64,000 bases of DNA. Source: Hymenobacter gummosus (GTDB lineage Bacteria > Bacteroidota > Bacteroidia > Cytophagales > Hymenobacteraceae). The position numbers were made by a program, and so were the translations under genes. Below the pieces are notes generated by a model. It was not told the origin of the DNA. It did no database searches and was given only the letters and a program-made list of their open reading frames with translations. The stretch covers positions 116,464 to 180,463 of the forward strand of contig NZ_RXOF01000015.1 of assembly GCF_003970915.1 (NCBI RefSeq), given 5' to 3'. Positions 61,904 through 64,000 of this stretch are shown here, one piece after another. Positions within the stretch are counted from its first letter, which is position 1. Each line of letters opens with the position of its first letter.

Positions 61904-63175
61904 ATGCCCGTAGACGTACTCGTTGGCCTCCAGTGGGGCGACGAAGGAAAAGGTAAAATCGTGGACGTGCTTGCACCCACGTACGACGTAGTAGCTCGTT
62001 TTCAAGGCGGCCCCAACGCCGGCCACACCCTCACCTTCAACGGCACCAAGCACGTCCTGCACCAGGTGCCATCGGGTATCTTCCACCCGCACATTATTAA
62101 TGTAGTCGGCAACGGCGTCGTCCTCGACCCCGTCGTCTTCCGCGAAGAGCTGCGCAAACTCACCGCCCGCGGCGTCGACGGCACCGCCAACCTCTACATC
62201 TCCAAGAAAGCCCAGCTCATCCTCCCGTCGCACCGCGCGCTGGACCGGATATGGGAAGAAGCCCGCGGCGGCGGCAAAATCGGCTCGACCCTAAAAGGCA
62301 TCGGCCCGACCTACCAGGACAAAATTGGCCGCACCGGCCTGCGAGTAGGGGACATCCTGCACCCCAACTTCAAGGAGCGTTATAACGAGGCCGTCGAGCG
62401 GCATCGCCAGCTTGCCAACTTCCACCAACGCGAGCTGGAAATCGAAGAAGCCGAGCCCATCTTCTTCGAAGCCGTCGAAGAGCTGCGCCAACTCCGCCTC
62501 ACCGACACCGAGTACCTGCTGAACGACCTGCTGGCCCAGGGCAAACGCATCCTGGCCGAAGGCGCCCAAGGCTCCCTGCTCGACATCGACTTCGGTACCT
62601 ACCCCTTCGTCACCTCCTCCAGCACCGTGGTAGCCGGCGCCTGCACCGGCCTCGGCATCGCCCCGAAGCACATCGACAAGGTGTACGGCATCAGCAAAGC
62701 CTACTGCACCCGCGTCGGCAGCGGCCCCTTCCCCACGGAATTGCACGACGAAGTAGGGGAGAAGATCCGCCAAGCCGGCCGCGAATTCGGCTCTACCACC
62801 GGCCGCCCCCGCCGCTGCGGCTGGATCGACCTGCCAGCCCTGCGCTACGCCATCATGCTGAACGGCGTCACCGAAATCCACCTGATGAAAGCCGACGTGC
62901 TTTCCGATTTCGACGAAATCCAGGTCTGCACCCACTACAAGCGCCCCGACGGCAGCACCACCGAGCACCTGCTCGACCTCGCCGAGCTGCAGGAACTTAC
63001 CCCCGAGTACACCCCGCTGCCCGGTTGGCAAACCAGCCTCGACAACATCTCGGAGCCCACCAACCTGCCCGCCCAGCTGACCGCCTACGTGCAATACCTT
63101 GAGCAGCAGCTCCAAGTACCCGTCAGCATCGTCAGCGTCGGCCCCGACCGCACCAGCACGATCCACCTGAACTAG
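61904..63175 (+). CDS. purA: Adenylosuccinate synthetase
   Basis: A 423-residue GTP-dependent enzyme that makes adenylosuccinate from IMP and aspartate. The signatures are Q-W-G-D-E-G-K-G-K-I-V-D at the start, G-P-N-A-G-H-T, G-P-T-Y-Q-D-K-I-G-R-T-G-L-R, E-G-A-Q-G and the R-R-C-G-W-I-D loop. Cytoplasmic. The ATG follows the STAS stop directly (TAA ATG). It ends with a terminator that overlaps the first rRNA promoter. Confidence 0.97.
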   Translation: MPVDVLVGLQWGDEGKGKIVDVLAPTYDVVARFQGGPNAGHTLTFNGTKHVLHQVPSGIFHPHIINVVGNGVVLDPVVFREELRKLTARGVDGTANLYISKKAQLILPSHRALDRIWEEARGGGKIGSTLKGIGPTYQDKIGRTGLRVGDILHPNFKERYNEAVERHRQLANFHQRELEIEEAEPIFFEAVEELRQLRLTDTEYLLNDLLAQGKRILAEGAQGSLLDIDFGTYPFVTSSSTVVAGACTGLGIAPKHIDKVYGISKAYCTRVGSGPFPTELHDEVGEKIRQAGREFGSTTGRPRRCGWIDLPALRYAIMLNGVTEIHLMKADVLSDFDEIQVCTHYKRPDGSTTEHLLDLAELQELTPEYTPLPGWQTSLDNISEPTNLPAQLTAYVQYLEQQLQVPVSIVSVGPDRTSTIHLN

Positions 63176-63198
63176 CCCGAGGCTAGAAAATAAATGCG

Positions 63199-63230
63199 AA
63201 GGCCCGCTTGACATTGCGCAAGCGGGCCTT
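63199..63230 (+). terminator. Terminator of purA
   Basis: Perfect 12-bp stem AAGGCCCGCTTG (63199-63210) with CAAGCGGGCCTT (63219-63230), loop 8, 23 bp after the stop. The stem's TTG and loop overlap the -33 element of rRNA promoter 1. Confidence 0.85.
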
Positions 63231-63639
63231 ACCTTTGTCATCCCAGTTCGGCAAACGGCCAGCTGAAACCTCAAACGAGGAAGTTTTGAAAAGTTTTTCT
63301 GTCAAGTCTCTTGACTTTCTGAAAATGGAAGTGCTACCTTTGCACCCCGATTCAGCAGGAAGCGGCGAGACTAGCAAGCGGCGAAAAAAAAAGTTGCTTG
63401 CGGGGCTTGACACGACAGCATGATTGTTCCGACCTTTGCCCTCCGTTTCGCCTTGAAATGGTAGTCTAAAGAAAAGCAGCAAGAAAAAAACTTGCGCTTG
63501 GAACTTGCAGAGACGGCAACGAGTTTGTTACCTTTGCAGCCCGGTTCGAAACGTGAGCCGAGCAAGATTGAAAAGACGGGGTCAACGAAAAAAAGTTGCT
63601 CCGGGGCTTGGAAAGAAAGAACAAGGCTTCTTACCTTTG
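63208..63639 (+). promoter_or_regulatory. Tandem rRNA promoters (five -7/-33 modules)
   Basis: TACCTTTG at 63230-63237, 63335-63342, 63529-63536 and 63632-63639, and GACCTTTG at 63431-63438. Each has TTG 19-21 bp upstream (63208, 63311, 63407, 63505, 63608), the Bacteroidota -33. Module spacing is 96-105 bp. An A-run precedes several modules, as for UP elements. The 16S gene starts about 245 bp later. Confidence 0.75.
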
Positions 63640-63883
63640 CAACCCGAAACGAAAACACCGAAGCGAACCGCGCTTTGGCACTGAACACAGCAGGTGTTCA
63701 CACGTTCTTTGAGAGAGTGTTGAAAACGACAAGGTAGTAGCTACCGAAGCGCTGTGAAGCGCAGCAGGTAGTGAACCAAGCGAAACGAACAAACCAATCC
63801 TGTCAGACCGTCGTGCTTCGGCACGACAACGACAAAAGATGGCCAAGACAATCGCTACTCTTCGGAGTAGCAAACAAACTTTT

Positions 63884-64000
<117 letters not shown>

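Overview
The window looks like a chromosome segment of a pigmented soil or air bacterium close to Hymenobacter (Bacteroidota, Cytophagales). The reasons are the high-GC coding DNA, Bacteroidota-type promoters (TAnnTTTG at -7), the 5' end of a Bacteroidota-like 16S rRNA gene at the right edge, a type IX secretion (T9SS) C-terminal domain, TonB-dependent receptor/DUF4249 genes and many short lipoproteins. No phage, insertion sequence, CRISPR-Cas or plasmid functions are visible.

Layout. 1-5.9 kb: the tail of a SusD-like gene, two tandem NagX/HGSNAT-like membrane acyltransferases, three related lipoprotein genes and a DUF2059 secreted protein. 6-12.5 kb: a GH3 N-acetylhexosaminidase fused to a beta-lactamase-fold serine hydrolase, then lipoproteins, some AT-rich. 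12.5-13 kb: a 41-bp repeat array next to a long inverted repeat. 13.4-23.2 kb: a CE15 glucuronoyl esterase with nested carbohydrate-binding modules, then an overlapping four-gene outer-membrane operon (small exported protein, STN-TonB receptor, DUF4249 lipoprotein, MG2/plug protein). 23.2-33.4 kb: BLUF photoreceptor, truncated hydrolase, flavin reductase, SDR, TPR protein, DUF885 metallopeptidase, Ser/Thr/Gly-rich lipoproteins and a Dph6-like PP-loop ligase. 33.4-33.95 kb: a tandem array of 13 terminator-like hairpins. 34-44.5 kb: MBL hydrolase, HTTM membrane protein, low-complexity exported proteins, DCC protein, MarR regulator with divergent quinone-reductase-like gene, FAD protein, heptose epimerase and DUF3298 protein. 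44.5-48.6 kb: BtuF/BtuC-like uptake genes without an ATPase, queD and lpxB. 49-53.3 kb: tig, clpP and clpX, then tRNA-Leu(TAG). 53.3-57.2 kb: phenylacetate-type genes (two crotonase-family proteins and PaaZ). 57.4-64 kb: a possible immunity gene with a toxin-like tail, rel/spoT, a lipoprotein, fur, a STAS protein, purA, and an rRNA operon with about five tandem promoters.

The genes include housekeeping units (proteostasis: tig-clpP-clpX; stringent response; lipid A and LPS core: lpxB, hldD; purine and queuosine/pterin synthesis) and envelope or polymer-use functions (CE15 esterase, GH3 fusion, SusD tail, TonB receptor operon, NagX pair). Between them lie many small inverted-repeat elements of several families.

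The best candidates for something undescribed are the 13-unit array of terminator-like hairpins (33399-33947, 42-43 bp period) between convergent genes, and the 41-bp palindromic array at 12577-12805. Both have periods near four helical turns. All functional names rest on reading the translated sequences and on family knowledge; no database search was run.
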